NCBI GenBank assembly: GCA_020746105.1
Contig: CM036639.1
Location: forward strand, 4,603,501-4,667,500
Direction of reading: 5' to 3'
Source of the DNA: Trogon surrucura
Lineage: Eukaryota > Chordata > Aves > Trogoniformes > Trogonidae
DNA: 64,000 nucleotides
Below, piece by piece: positions 29,543 to 42,500 of this stretch. The notes under the pieces are model-generated. The model was not told the DNA's origin, ran no database searches, and saw only the letters and a program-made list of their open reading frames with translations. Made by a program: the position numbers and the translations under genes. Within the stretch, counting starts at the first letter, position 1. Every line of letters starts with the position of its first letter.

Positions 29543-30584
29543 CCTAGCGTTACTAAAATTAAACCCCAAAATACATGCTGGTTTTGGAGAGGAAGAGTTT
29601 GCCTGTCAACTTATCCAGGTCAGCTATATATGGAAGCCAGCTTAGCTGCGTGATTATTATTTAGACAGCATAACAGATGTGCGTAGCCCTTATAGAAAAA
29701 TAAAAGGAATGAGCCCTCCCTGCAAGAGCCTGCAGTTCAGGATTGCTCTGATCTACAGGAGAAAGCTGGAGGTGGCAGAAGGAGATTTCTTACCAGCAGG
29801 AGTAGCTGTAGTACTTACACATGTCTGCGCTGCACAGCAAGAAGTATTTCTCTAAGTCAAATTTCCTCTAAAAAAATAAGCCTAGATCGTGTAATAACGT
29901 GTTGAGCCCCAGCCATAAGTAGTTGGGACGTTATCACTATGTGAAGCAAAGTTTCTGTCTAATTTTGAGCAGGTTCTTTCATTAAATTAAGTAAAACTTT
30001 GTAGTCCAGTGTGATGAATGAATCCTCAGCAATGGGAAAGGGCATCAAGCTCCCCAAATGATGGGGAGGGAGGGGGAGAATGTGTATTCGACAGCAAACC
30101 CCTGCTTGCATTTTTTTGACCTCTTTTTGGAAAAAAATGATGATTGAAAACTGCGAGGAGAGCCATGGGGATTAATTGAGATCCCTTTTGAAGCAGAGGA
30201 GTGCGGCCGGTTTAATTTAACAAAAAGAGGATGGAAAGAGGTGATTCGCTCCAGCAGACACCCGACACCGCGTGAGCTTTTTAACCAGGAAAGCAAAACA
30301 AAATCCACCAGCTGGACGCTGAATTTGGAGAAATAAAAGTGGGAAGCGGAACATCGCGTTTTATCCGGAGAGGGTACCGAAAGGAGGGACGGGCTCTCTG
30401 TGGGATGTGGTAAACCCTCTACAGCGGCACATTGTCAGGTGGCGACTGTTATTTCGTTATGCAATGTTATATTGTGTTATATATTGTGATGGCGGGGACA
30501 CCCGAGGCCGTGAGGCCTGGCCCCAGGCCTGCAGCCGCCCCGTTGCCCGGCGACCGCCGGCCGCCATGATCTTGCTCCTCCGTC
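29543..30584. other. Intergenic region RDM1-LRRC37, ending in a CpG-rich promoter
   Basis: About 1 kb. The first 900 bases are AT-rich with nothing recognised. From about 30490 the sequence becomes CpG-rich up to the LRRC37 start. TATATATTG-like words at 30473-30488 precede this switch and could be a TATA element, but no start site can be fixed. Confidence 0.5.
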
Positions 30585-33500
30585 ATGTTGCCACCGCTGC
30601 CCAGCGGCCCACTCCTCCTGCTGTGGCTGCTGCTGGCGGCAGCCCCCTGTCCCAGCCAGCCCTGGGGCTCCTGCCCGCTCCCCTGCTGCTGCCAACGGCG
30701 GCTGCTCGACTGCCGCCATGCCGGCCTGGCCACCGTGCCCACAGCCACCCGCCGCTGGGCCCTCTCCATCCTGTGAGTCGGCCGCGCCGGGCCCCCTCCG
30801 TCTTCCCCTCCTTGTTTTTTGTACTCCTGGTCACCCCTCCCGGGATGCCGCGGGGAAAGACACAGGCTCCGTGGCAGAATTTGCAGAGGAAGGGGGTTTT
30901 CCCGAGTGAGGGGTGATGGTGTCGACCGTTTCTTCACAGAGATTTCACCGGCAACTCGATTTCTTCCATCGAAGAGCAGGCATGGAGGGAATACCCGTGG
31001 GCTGAGTACTTGTAAGTACCCTCTAACCTTAAAAATGTCTGGAGTTTGCATGATCTTGGGGGGTTTTCACAGAATTGCCCAGACTGGAAAAGACCTTTAA
31101 GACCATTGAGCCCAATCATTAATGTAATGCTCGATCCTTTTGTCTGGTTTTTGAGCCAAGGGTGTGACGAGACAAGAGGAACCGGCCTCAAGTTGCACCG
31201 AGGGAGGTTTAGATTGGATATTATGAAGAATTTCTTTAGTGAAGGTGTTATCAGGCATTGGAAGGGGTTGCCCAGGGCAGTGGTGGAGTCCCCGTCCCTG
31301 GAGGTATTTAAGAATCATGTAGACGTAGCACTTAAGGATCTGGTTTAGTGTTAGGCTAACGGTTGGACTCAATGATCTTAAAGGTCTTTTCCGATCTGTC
31401 CAATTCTGTGAATCTGAGCACCAGCACCCACACAAACTGTTTCCTTCTGAATTCAAAACTGAGCAAGGGGAGAGGCTGAATCCCCAGGGCTTCCTAGGAT
31501 GGGCAAGAAATGCCATGAGCTGTGTCCCTTCCATCCTATGGGACCATCCCTTTGCCTGTTTAACAAATGATAAAGCTACAGTTAGTTTCAGCAGGCTGGG
31601 AGCAAGTGCCTGCCCCTGCAAGCAGTGGTGATGATCCCTTAAATGACTCAAAGAGATGCTTTAGGAAAGCTACTGCAGGATATTTTCCCCTAAAAATTCC
31701 ATTTCCTCCTGGACAGCAGCTGCTGTAACAGTAAACGTCCATCCGTCTCGTTCCAGAGTCCTCGGGGACAACGATGTGCGGGCAGTGAAGAGGCGTTCTC
31801 TGGAGGGTCTGCTCCTGCTGAAGCACCTGTAGGTACCGTCCCTGCCCCTTGTGGTGGGCGACTGCTGTGCTCTCCCTCGGGCCCCCCTGCTCAGCCCACC
31901 CACCACACCTGTGCTTTACTGCTGCTTTTTTTTCAGGCTACAGCCAGAGCAGAGCAGGGTGTCTCAGTGCTGCAATAGTGCCCCGGGGGGAGGATCCCTG
32001 TAGGGCCACGGTGCAGCTTTCATTTCCCCAAATCCAACCGAGAGTAGGAGGCTGCTGCCTTGTGCCACAGACCTTGGATGACTTTCAGTCAACCCTACAC
32101 TAACAGTGACCTCCCACACCCTGAGACATTGCCTCTGGCTCTGTTTACAGAATCACAGAATGTTCAGGGTTGGAAGGGACCTCGAAACATCACCCAGTCC
32201 AACCCCCCTGCCAGAACAGGATCACCCAGGGCAGCCACACAGGAATGCGTCCAGGCGCGTTTGAAAGTCTCCAGAGCAGGAGACTCCACACCCTCCCTGG
32301 GGAGCCTGGACCAGGGCTCCGGCACCCGCACAGGGAAGAAGCTTTTTCTAATATTTTTATGGAACCTCCCGTGCTCCAGCTTGCACCCATTGCCCCTTGT
32401 CCTGTCACTGGACATCCCTGAGCAGAGCCTGGCTCCGTCCCCCTGACACTCCCCCTTGACATATTTATAACCATGACTGAGGTCACCCTTCAGCCTCCTC
32501 TTCTCCAAGCTGCAGAGCCCCAGCTCCCTCAGCCTTTCCTCACCAGGGAGATGTTCCACTCCCTCCATCATCCCTGTGGCTGCGCTGGGCTCTCTCCAGC
32601 AGTTCCCTGTCCCTCTGGAGCTGAGGGGCCCAGAACTGGACACAATATTCCAGATGTGGCCTCACCAGGGCAGAGCAGAGGGGCAGGAGGACCTCTCTGA
32701 CCTACTGGCTACTCCCCTTCTAACACACCCCAGGATGTTTATCTGAGGACTGTCATTTTGGGGGCGAGAACCACATAGAGCAAGGTAAAAAAAACATGTG
32801 TCCCCTGCTTCTGCTACGGTTTGGATGAAAAACCTCCGTTGTGACGAAAGCAGAGACCTGTATTGCTGAGCATTCTTGGAGAAGCTTCCACTACCCCGTC
32901 CTCTGCTGCACTCCCGGGTGGTCTGAGGTTGGGGGATCTCTGCTACAACCTCCAGCTCTGAGGATGGCTAACCTCAAACCTAGCATAGGTTTCTTCTATA
33001 AATAAAAATAAAAGTCAACGAGATTGCTCAGCTGAGTCCCCCACTTTTCTTGGAGGAGCTACAAATGTGCATCTATATATAATGTCATATGAAATTGCAA
33101 CAAGCGCTCTGTCTCTAGCACAGAAGAGCATTCCTATTTTTTTTTGTCTTAAAGTTCTGTTTTTTACATGTTTTGAGGTTTCCTGTTGTGGTGCTGGCAA
33201 AGGAAGTGTGAAACAACAATGGCAAAATCTTGCCCTGCTCTGTTCTCTGCTTGGCCGCTGTCAAACTCTCTTTTTCTTATCTTCAAGGCTAAAAGGCAGA
33301 ATTAAATCCCACTGTGGAGGCTTTACAGTTCTCAGAGGAGACACTGCTACAGTCATTTCTCAACACAAACCTCATGTCAAAGATAAAACTACTACTCGTG
33401 TGAAAAAAAACTGGCAGCAAGGGAATCCCTGGCTTGGAGTTGCCTTGTGAGGGTCCTGGTTTTGGTCCTGCTCCTCTGTTATTAGGGTAGCTGAAACGAG

Positions 33501-36500
33501 GACACAGAAAGGTGTCCCCAAATCCACTCTGTTGCCCATGTATGTAGATCGTTGCAAGAGTCAGGGCTCCAGCACCATTTGCATTTTCATTGTCATTTAT
33601 TGAGTAGGACCCCTAGGTGCTTCTTTTCCCCTCCAGAAAAGGGAAGTTTCATATCCTCCGCTATGCACATAGGCTTGGAAGGAGCCAAACCCAGAGTGGT
33701 CTTGGGCTTTCTGGAGCTGCTCGTGCAGTGAGCAAGCCCTCGAGCTGTACCTCAGCCTTGTCTCAGTGCTGGGAAATAATGGAAAACAAGGTAGTGCCAG
33801 AGCTGGGGCTCAGTGCCCACACTAGCTTCCCCTCCCCGTGTCATTTTAGCAGGTACGTGTGCCCTACGTCGTAGGGAAGAAGCATCCGAGAACAGAAAAG
33901 CAGAAAGCGTGTTCTGCAGGAGGTGGGTTGCAGGCTACATGAGTCAGGGTGGGAAAAAACACGCTTCCAGCCAGGCTCCCCTTCCGCAAGGCGAGAAATT
34001 GAACTCTCCAAAGCGCTGCTGCGACTGCACGACTGCACGGGCAAAGACCTTCCTCCCACCACCGGCTGCCTCCCTGGGAGGTCCAGACCTTGCAGGTGCT
34101 CCCTCACCCTCTCCCTGAACACCTTCTCAGTGGCTAGGCCGTCTCCTACAGAGGAAACCTCAGTCATCTCTAATTTTAGATGCCTAATCATTGCTGAGGA
34201 TTAAGCTGATTGTTCAGGCTCTCTTTATTTTCTGTGGAGAGAAACAAGCACTTCCCATTCACCTGAATGATCTTGGGAACCTCTCTGAGGAGGGGCTGAA
34301 TCATGCCCCAAGAATATTTCTCTCACGCCGTTTGCTGCAGAACAAGTCCGGGCAGCTAATTCAGGCTGAGACAAGGAACCTCTGGATTTCTCAAGCTGGG
34401 CCAGGTGAATCCCACAGTAGCTGAGTGTCTACACACGCCTCCCAGCAGAGCTGAGCACCAAAGTGAGATTTAAGGCTCCACCTTCAATCTGCCCTTTCCA
34501 GGCTTCCATATTCTTAATTTTGCATCTTTAACAGGGTCCCTGTTAATTTTATCACCGAATGTGGTGTAGGAGGGAGGGATTAAGAGAAAAATAACCCTTT
34601 TGATGACTCCTGTGGTTACCAACCCATCCCTGAAGGTGCTGGTTTGGCTTTTCTGGCTGACTTCAGCAAGCAAAGTGCTGGTGGCACCAGGTGGCATCTC
34701 TGTGGAACGTCCAGAGGGTCACATATCAGCGTGGTCCGTGCAAATGCCTCCTCAACTGCTAAACTGTGCCTATGCAAAGACTCTTTTTCCGTTAACAGAG
34801 AGGAAAATCAAGCCCTAAAATAATTCTGGTGGGTTCAAAGCTAGAAGCGAATCACCGCGACGAAAGCCGCCTCCAGTCGGGAGGGTTCTCACAGGTTACA
34901 CACCCCTGCAAGCTAATAGCAGATATAAACACCGCGTGAAATCAGAGCCGTGTAACGTAGATGCTGCCAGTGTCAAAGCAAATGAAAGTAACCATGACAG
35001 TGCAAATGTCATTAACATTTTGTGTTCTGACTTTAACAGGGATTTATCTCGCAATAAAATCCTGTCGGTTGAGGAACACGCTTTTGAGCCACTTCCTTTT
35101 CTGCAGCTTCTGTGAGTTTATAAAAGTTTCTTCCGAGCGTATTTCGCGGCGTCTGCTTGCATTTATAACCCCTTTTCGCGCTAGAAAACGTTCCTGTTAT
35201 TTTTAGACCAATGACTAAATTTCTCCCGCTAAAAAGACTAACGGAGCTGAAGAGATCGATGCAGCTGGCTGGATGACCCGCGACAGGATGAGAGATCCGA
35301 GCGCGGTTGCCCAAACGCAGTCATAATAGAAGCCATTTCTTGAAGGCTTGCGGTATCCTGCAACAGAAGTAGATTAAGCACATGTGCACTTCATTTCCTC
35401 TCCTTGACAGGTTGAAAAAAAAAAAGAAAAAGAAAAAAAAAAAAAGGAGAAAAGGGCAGTTTCCTCCCTATTCTACCTTGAATTTGCGTATTTCCTACAA
35501 ATCCATGCCGCTCCGCTTCCCTGTAGGGCAGACCTGATTCATTTCTGTCATCTCTAGTTTTTTTTTATCCCCAGAAACCTTGGTGGAAATCTCATCACGC
35601 AGATCCGGAACGGCATTTTCCAGGCATGGCACGGGCTGCAGTTTTTACAGAAGCTGTAAGAGTGACAAGGTCTAAAGGGGAGATCGGAGCGAGATCCTGC
35701 AGCGACGGTGGGGAAGAGCAGATTTGCACCAAATCCTACTACATCAGGGTCATCCAGGGTCTGTCAGAAGCCTGTAGCCTGAAAGCCACTTTCTCCTGGC
35801 TGGCTTATCTTCTCCATCACTTCCTTGAACAAGCATCAGATTCAAAGAGCAGCGGTGGGAGCCCAGGGGAATAGATAAGAAAGAAATGCTGTGGGAAGGG
35901 AGAAGATGAGGGGTATGGGATGTGATCCAGATTTCTAGCCAGAAATGTCATTTTGCACATTTGCATTTAAAAGAAAAAGGTCTCAAAAACATCCACAAAA
36001 GAAAGGAAACTCGGGTCTTTTGGTGTCTTGAGAAATCACAACTTAATCCATAGTCGGTTCTATCAAGAAACCCTCCCAGGGAGGGGATCACCGTTTCCAT
36101 CTGGACCCAAAATAAGTGGTTTTGCCCACCAAGGGTTCATATGCACAAGGAAAAGGCCACAGTCCCCCTGCTCTCCTGAAAAAATGCAATATTTTTCACG
36201 TGATCCACTGAATAAGGTGGCAGAATAATTTATGTACGACAATTCCCATAGGACTAAGCCAGAGCTTTGTCTGGCTGCATGCAGTAATAGAGTAAAAGTT
36301 TATGGACAGTAGAAATGTAAGAAAAAAAAAATGGAAAGTAAGATTCCAGAACAGCGAAGTCCTGGTGGAGGGAAGCAAAGAGAAGGTGTGAGCTGAGGAG
36401 GAAAGAAAGAGATGTTGTGTTTTCCAGAAGAAGCACCTCTGGGCTTTTGCCCTATGAGCTGGAGATTATCAGGAGCTCATGTATTTTGTGAATCAGCCCA

Positions 36501-39500
36501 TCAGCATCTGTTCCTGCCTCTAGCCTTCATCCCAGGCCCTTCCTCACACGCATAGCACAGAGCCAATTTTTTATCTTCAGGCTGAAATTTCCTATGTTTG
36601 TTCTCCACTTGAAAGGAAATTCTTTGGGGAGCTTTGAGGAAAAATTGTTCGGCCAAATCCACATCTGCCATCCATAAAAGCGGGCTGGATCCTTACCCGC
36701 CATAAACCTCTTTACACCACTCACACAGCAGAGAGGAGCCTGGAAAGGGGATTTCAGCATAATTCCACATCAGATCCAACAGGCACGACTCTCTTCGGGC
36801 CCCTCTGATATTCAAAGCACCGAAACGGGAGGCCTGGCAAAGAGGAAAAACTCCTTGATCACAGAAATACTTTGCAATGATCTAGTGGAAGTTCACTTTG
36901 ATTTAGTTCTGTTTATACAGTTCAGGAACATCTGGGTTGGGTTTTTTTTTTACTCTACAGTGCCTGATGCACAGGGCCAGTTGATCTTGGTTTTCCAGAC
37001 TCGTGGGTCGATATACATAAGAGGACATGTGGACAGGCCATCCCCATGTGCCCCTGCCCATGCAGCTCCCGTCCTTCCCCGATCTAGTGGGAGATGTCCC
37101 TGCCCATGGCAGGGGGGTTGGAACTACATGATCTTTAAGGTCCCTTCCAACCCTGACAATTCTATGATTCTATGATTCTATGACTCTGTGATTCTATTAC
37201 AGAATCACAGAATCACAGAATGTTAGAGGTTGGAAGTGACCTCAAAGATCATCCAGTCCAGCCCCCCTGCCAGAGCAGGGTCACCTACAGCAGAGCGCAC
37301 AGGAACATGTCCAGGTGGGATTTGAATCCCTCCAAAGAAGGAGACTCCACACCCTCCCTGGGTAGCCTGGGCCAGGGCTCTGTCACCCTCACTGGAAAAG
37401 TTTTTCCTAAAGTTTTTATGGAACCTCCCATGTTCCACTTTGCACCCATTGCCCCTTGTTCTGTCACTGGACATCCCTGAGCAGAGCCTGGCTCCGTCCT
37501 CCTGACACTCCCCCTTGACATATTTATAACCATGACTGAGGTCACCCCTCAGCCTCCTCTTCTCCAAGCTAAAGAGCCCCAGCTCCCTCAGCCTTTCCTC
37601 ACCAGGGAGATGTTCCACTCCCTCCATCATCCCTGGGGCTGCGCTGGGCTCTCTCCAGCAGTTCCCTGTCCCTCTGGAGCTGAGGGGCCCAGAACTGGAC
37701 ACAAGATTCCAGAGGTGGCCTCCCCAGGGCAGAGTAGAGGGGCAGGAGGACCTCTCTGACCTACTGGCTACTCCCCTTCTAACACACCCCAGGATGCCCT
37801 TGGCCTTCTTGCCCACGAGGGCACACTGCTGGCTCATGGCCATCCTGCTGCCCACCAGCACCCCCAGGGCCCTTTCCCCTGCACTGCTCTCCAGCAGGGC
37901 AGTCCTCAATCTATACTGGCACAGATTCTATGATTCTATTCCCACCGCCGTCTCACAGCGGTGCCTTGTTTTTTCCAGGATCCTAAGCCATAACCCCTTG
38001 TCCGTTATTGCCGACACATCGTTCTTTGAGCTGCCTTCAGTCAAATATCTGTAAGTATTGACTCGTTTTTCCCGGGTTAATACAGATCTCGGTCTCTCTC
38101 GAGTGCCCTGTCATCAGGAAAGCAGAGATCCAGCAGCAAATCTCATTCTTCTCCCAGCCTTACTCTAGAGGCACAAATAATCCCAACCCTGACTGAGCAA
38201 GGCAAAGGCCAAGCAGTTCTGGTGTGTCCCTAGCTGCAAAGCAACCAGGGAGCTGGGACACAGACTTTGAAAAAACTAGAGGATCCTAGCGCTGAGGAGG
38301 TGGGATCCAGGAGCTCCTGGTCACTGGGGCACTCATGCCAGCAGTCTGGGACCTCAGCCCATCCTGTGACCTTGGCACACTCAGGCAGGCTCCTGCATGT
38401 TTTTTCTTTTCACTGATAGAAACTCTCCTTCCAAGATCACGGCGGATCCATCCTCCTGGGCAAAAAGTGTCCCACGACGAGGACTGGAGCTGCACTCACG
38501 AGAGGGCAGAAGGAAGGCTTTGAGCTGGGGAATCCTTTTTGTTTGCATCCATCTCCCGTGAGATCTGCAGGATGCCCTCCTGGTTCGGACCCCGTGGTTA
38601 GGAGCAGGTCAAAGCACTGACATGGTTTTGAATCGGTTCCGTTTGATTAGGCAGAAGTGGAGCCCTCTGCAAGCACCACCACAGTCATCAGGGACCTGAG
38701 CTTGCTCTCAGAGCAGACTTCTGGTAATGCCGCCTGAAAATTTAATGTGGTTTTTCAAATCCTTCCAGAGACCTGAGCGCAACACAAGTGACTCAGCAGA
38801 CGTTGCTCACGCTCCTCCTGACGACAGTCTGCTTGCAAACGCTGTGAGTACGCAAGGACTCAGGTCCAGCCACCAGCAGATCGTAATTACTGAAACAAGG
38901 CTTCTGCCTCGGGAAAAAAAATCAGCTTACACCTAAATCAGAATAACCCCAGTAAGCCTAAGGTTTGCTATTTGCTTTTCAGCAAACTCCCCTGCTAAAA
39001 AAAAAAAGAGAAATTTCACCTGTTAGATTATATTTCCCAAGTTTTTCAAAGGGAAGTTTTAAATCAAAGTGGGGTACATTTCTGTCCCGCACTGCATTTT
39101 GGAACTGGTTCCCTTTTTGAAGATAAATATCAATATTTTGATGCTAATGGAGAAGCCTATCATCTACTTGGAACCTCTCAGAAATTAGGAGAACGTATCT
39201 GCCCACTGGGATTAGGGGTGAGGGGAAGTTTTCTGAAGCTTTAAGAGAAGTTGAAGCAAAATCATGGTGGCATCATCTGTGTGTTACATGACTTGGATTG
39301 AGACACTGGGTTTTTTTCTCCAATTAACTTCTTATTTTTAGCAAACTGCCCAGTGACATGGCCTGCTGCCTCTGCCGGGAGAAACACCCCACCGAAACCC
39401 TGTGCAGGACCGTCGAGTTCCGCTGCAAGAACCTATGCACCACCAGTGCTCCCCAGTGCGGTAGGCTTCCCGATGATCTTGATGTAGACCATCAAATCTT

Positions 39501-42500
39501 CCCAGTTTCCTCCGGCTTTAGGAGATACTGTAGCATGGTCCCGTTTCATGGGGGTTCCCAGGCAGCAGTGGCCACCTTGGTGGCATCAGTCCAGCCTGGT
39601 GGCTCCTGACCAGTCCCAGGGACATGAAATCTGGGCAGACTCTCTAGAGGAGCTTCACCCATGGGAGACCTTTAAATCAGCGTTAAGTGAGACCTGGGAG
39701 GCCTCAGACTGTGCTCTCCGAGTCACCAGCACAAAAAGTTCCTCCTTGAGCACATGACTTGGAAAAAAAACAAGGGATGCAAAGTTACTGGTGATTACAC
39801 ATATCTTCTGTGTCAAACACTATCTTGAGAAGAAATAGCTCGCTGGGCTAAACAAACAGCCGAGCTTCCAATGCACACAGCGCACCTAGCCAAGGAAAAT
39901 GCGCTCTCGGTACCGCTCCCAAGCGCTGGGAGGCACCGTCTGCTCCTAAGCCCCCCAAATTTCCCCTGACAACCTCCTGAGCCTTTCCAGTGCCACCATA
40001 CCTCATCTGGTCCCAGCTCAGCGGCGAGAGGAGACCCAGGGACAGCACAAACGCTGCAGAAACCTCCTTTAAACGCGTGACGCGTTGGAGGGGGTATCTG
40101 GGACCTAGAGGCTCCAAAAATTACTTGGGTGACCTCAGAAAATTGCTTGGTCTCCACCACACTGCTGCCCATGTGTAGGAGAGAGGACAGCAGCCCCGAT
40201 CTCCTTCGCAGGGCTTTAGGCAAGCACCAAGCATCGTTATTGTCTCGTCAGCCCATGCAGCACAAGCAACGTGTGGTCCTGCACAGGGTAAATATTCTGT
40301 TCAAAGCAAAGGCAAGCTGGACTTCTGCAAATACGCACAGTGAGGCTTTCAAGGTCCCTACCTAACTCCTTTCCCAACTGGATGTGGACAAGCGAGCCTA
40401 ACCTCGTCAGGAGTCTAGGGAAAACGGGCTGTTAAGCCTTTTAGGGCTGGATGCTCTAAGGTATTTCTGTATCCAATTTCCTGTCATTGTAACGGAAAGA
40501 AAAGGCCTAAATACCTTTGTAATCTGTAAATATTCTCCACCGTGTCACCCTGCCTCTGGCATTAAGCTGTCTGCAGAGCAGGATTAGAGATAAGGGGGTG
40601 TTTGCAGACTTGGTGTAGGACTCCTGAAGACTTGCCCGAGCTCTGCAGACTCAGCGTGTGCCCTTCGCATGCCGGGGGAGAGCTGTTTGCATCACTCTTG
40701 CTCGAATCTTCCACCACTTCGAGACCTGGGTGATGGGAGCTGCATCTATCAGCAGACAGGTCTCTGTTATCGGGGGCTCACTCTGACAACAGCTTGTTGC
40801 AGGTGACAACCTGGAGAGATTTTAATGTGAAATACCTCAGGTTTTCCTGACCGCAGGGAGAAGGGCACCAGCAAACACTGCGTCACTGAGTATTCTGCTT
40901 TCCAGGCTCACTCTGAGTTTAAAAGCTTTATGGTGATTTTAGCAACTCAACACTGGCTCGTATCGAGCTGTGGGAAACTCTCCGACAGCAAACCCGTTCC
41001 CCTGGGGATGTTTCACACAGATCCAAGCAGAGCCCTAGGAGATACCAGAAGAGAAACATCTATCTGTTCTGCCCCGATGAGATAATCTGATGGATTTAAC
41101 AAGACTTTTCCCATCTGTAACGCATCCACCATTCAGTTCACACACTCCCTTGTCTTAAAGACGAGCGCCTGCTGCTCGGGGTAAACCTTTGACCCCGTGT
41201 TTTGGCAGAAAGCTTCTCGTGACGCCGAGTCAGTGATCTGCTCTCTCGGTGTTTTACAGCTCACGCAGATCCTCTGGCACAGACACAAGGAGAAATAGTG
41301 GAAGCGATACAATCCAGGAAACTGAACACCAGCTCAATGCTGAACCTCGAGCTCCAGGAGCTTTCGCTCAGAGACCATGAAACCGTAACGCTTGGGGTTG
41401 TCCTGAGCCTGACCAGCACCGGTGGTGATCTCAGTAACCTGAATGATCACCTTTCCAGAACAAATTCATATTCCCCTCCGCACCTACCCAGGCAAGAAGG
41501 CAAAACAAGTAAGGAGCTGATGCTGATGCTTCACAGCATTCAGCTTGTGGGCTGGACCACTGAAACTAATTTAAGGAAACTTTTGTTTTCTAGCGAAGGT
41601 GGTGGTGGACAAGCTCAAGTCGAACCTGCACAAGGCTAAAATCACCGTGACCGTGAAAAACTCCATCTCAGCCCTGCCAGCACCTGCCATGCTGAAGGAC
41701 GAGGTGCACGAGATCCCAGCAGTGGAAGGAGAGGCAACTACAGGCTGGATGCAAAAGCAACGTGACTTGGGTTTGGACAGGGCAACATTAAACTCCGGAG
41801 AAGCAGCTGGCAGATTAAACCCCACTGACGAAATCTCTGTCTTCAGACATCACAAAACATCCATCCGTCCCTCAAAACGTTCCCTTTTGCGTCCCCCAGC
41901 AGAGAGCTCTCATTTGTCTGGGTCTTTTAGGATACAAAATTACTTAGATGAGAAAACTCATGGGACAGGGAATGTGGAAGATGTAGAAGATGCAGAGGAA
42001 GCACCATCTCCAAGGCAGGGCTATGTTTGGGTTTACAGAAAGCACAAGCAGGGTGAGAGCCCATATCTGAATAAAAGCGATCAGCTTTTCTACACGGTGT
42101 TTGGCAATGTGAAAGAAGAGCCCACACCAAGAGAAAATAAAACAAAGCAGAGACTAAGAACAAATCAGGGTCTTTTCTATAACCCATCGGTTAAGAACAG
42201 CCACCCTGGTACAGGCAGCGTGCAAGGGGACACGACTGAAGAAGAGGGTTCCTCTCTAGGTGGGCATTTACCAGCTGTCCCTCGAATGGCAGAAACACCC
42301 TGGAAGCAAAAAGTGGGAGGATACAGTTTCCACAATAAAACGGGCAGCTCTGACAGCCCAGAAGGCACGTTGGCTGAAGGAGACCTCTTTGAAACCAAGG
42401 TCAACCGTCACCTACGCGTGCTCGTCCCAGACGAAGCCCTGTGGGCGTTCATCGCCCACGTGGCGCGAGCCCTGAGGATGGATTGCAACCTGCCTGAGCT

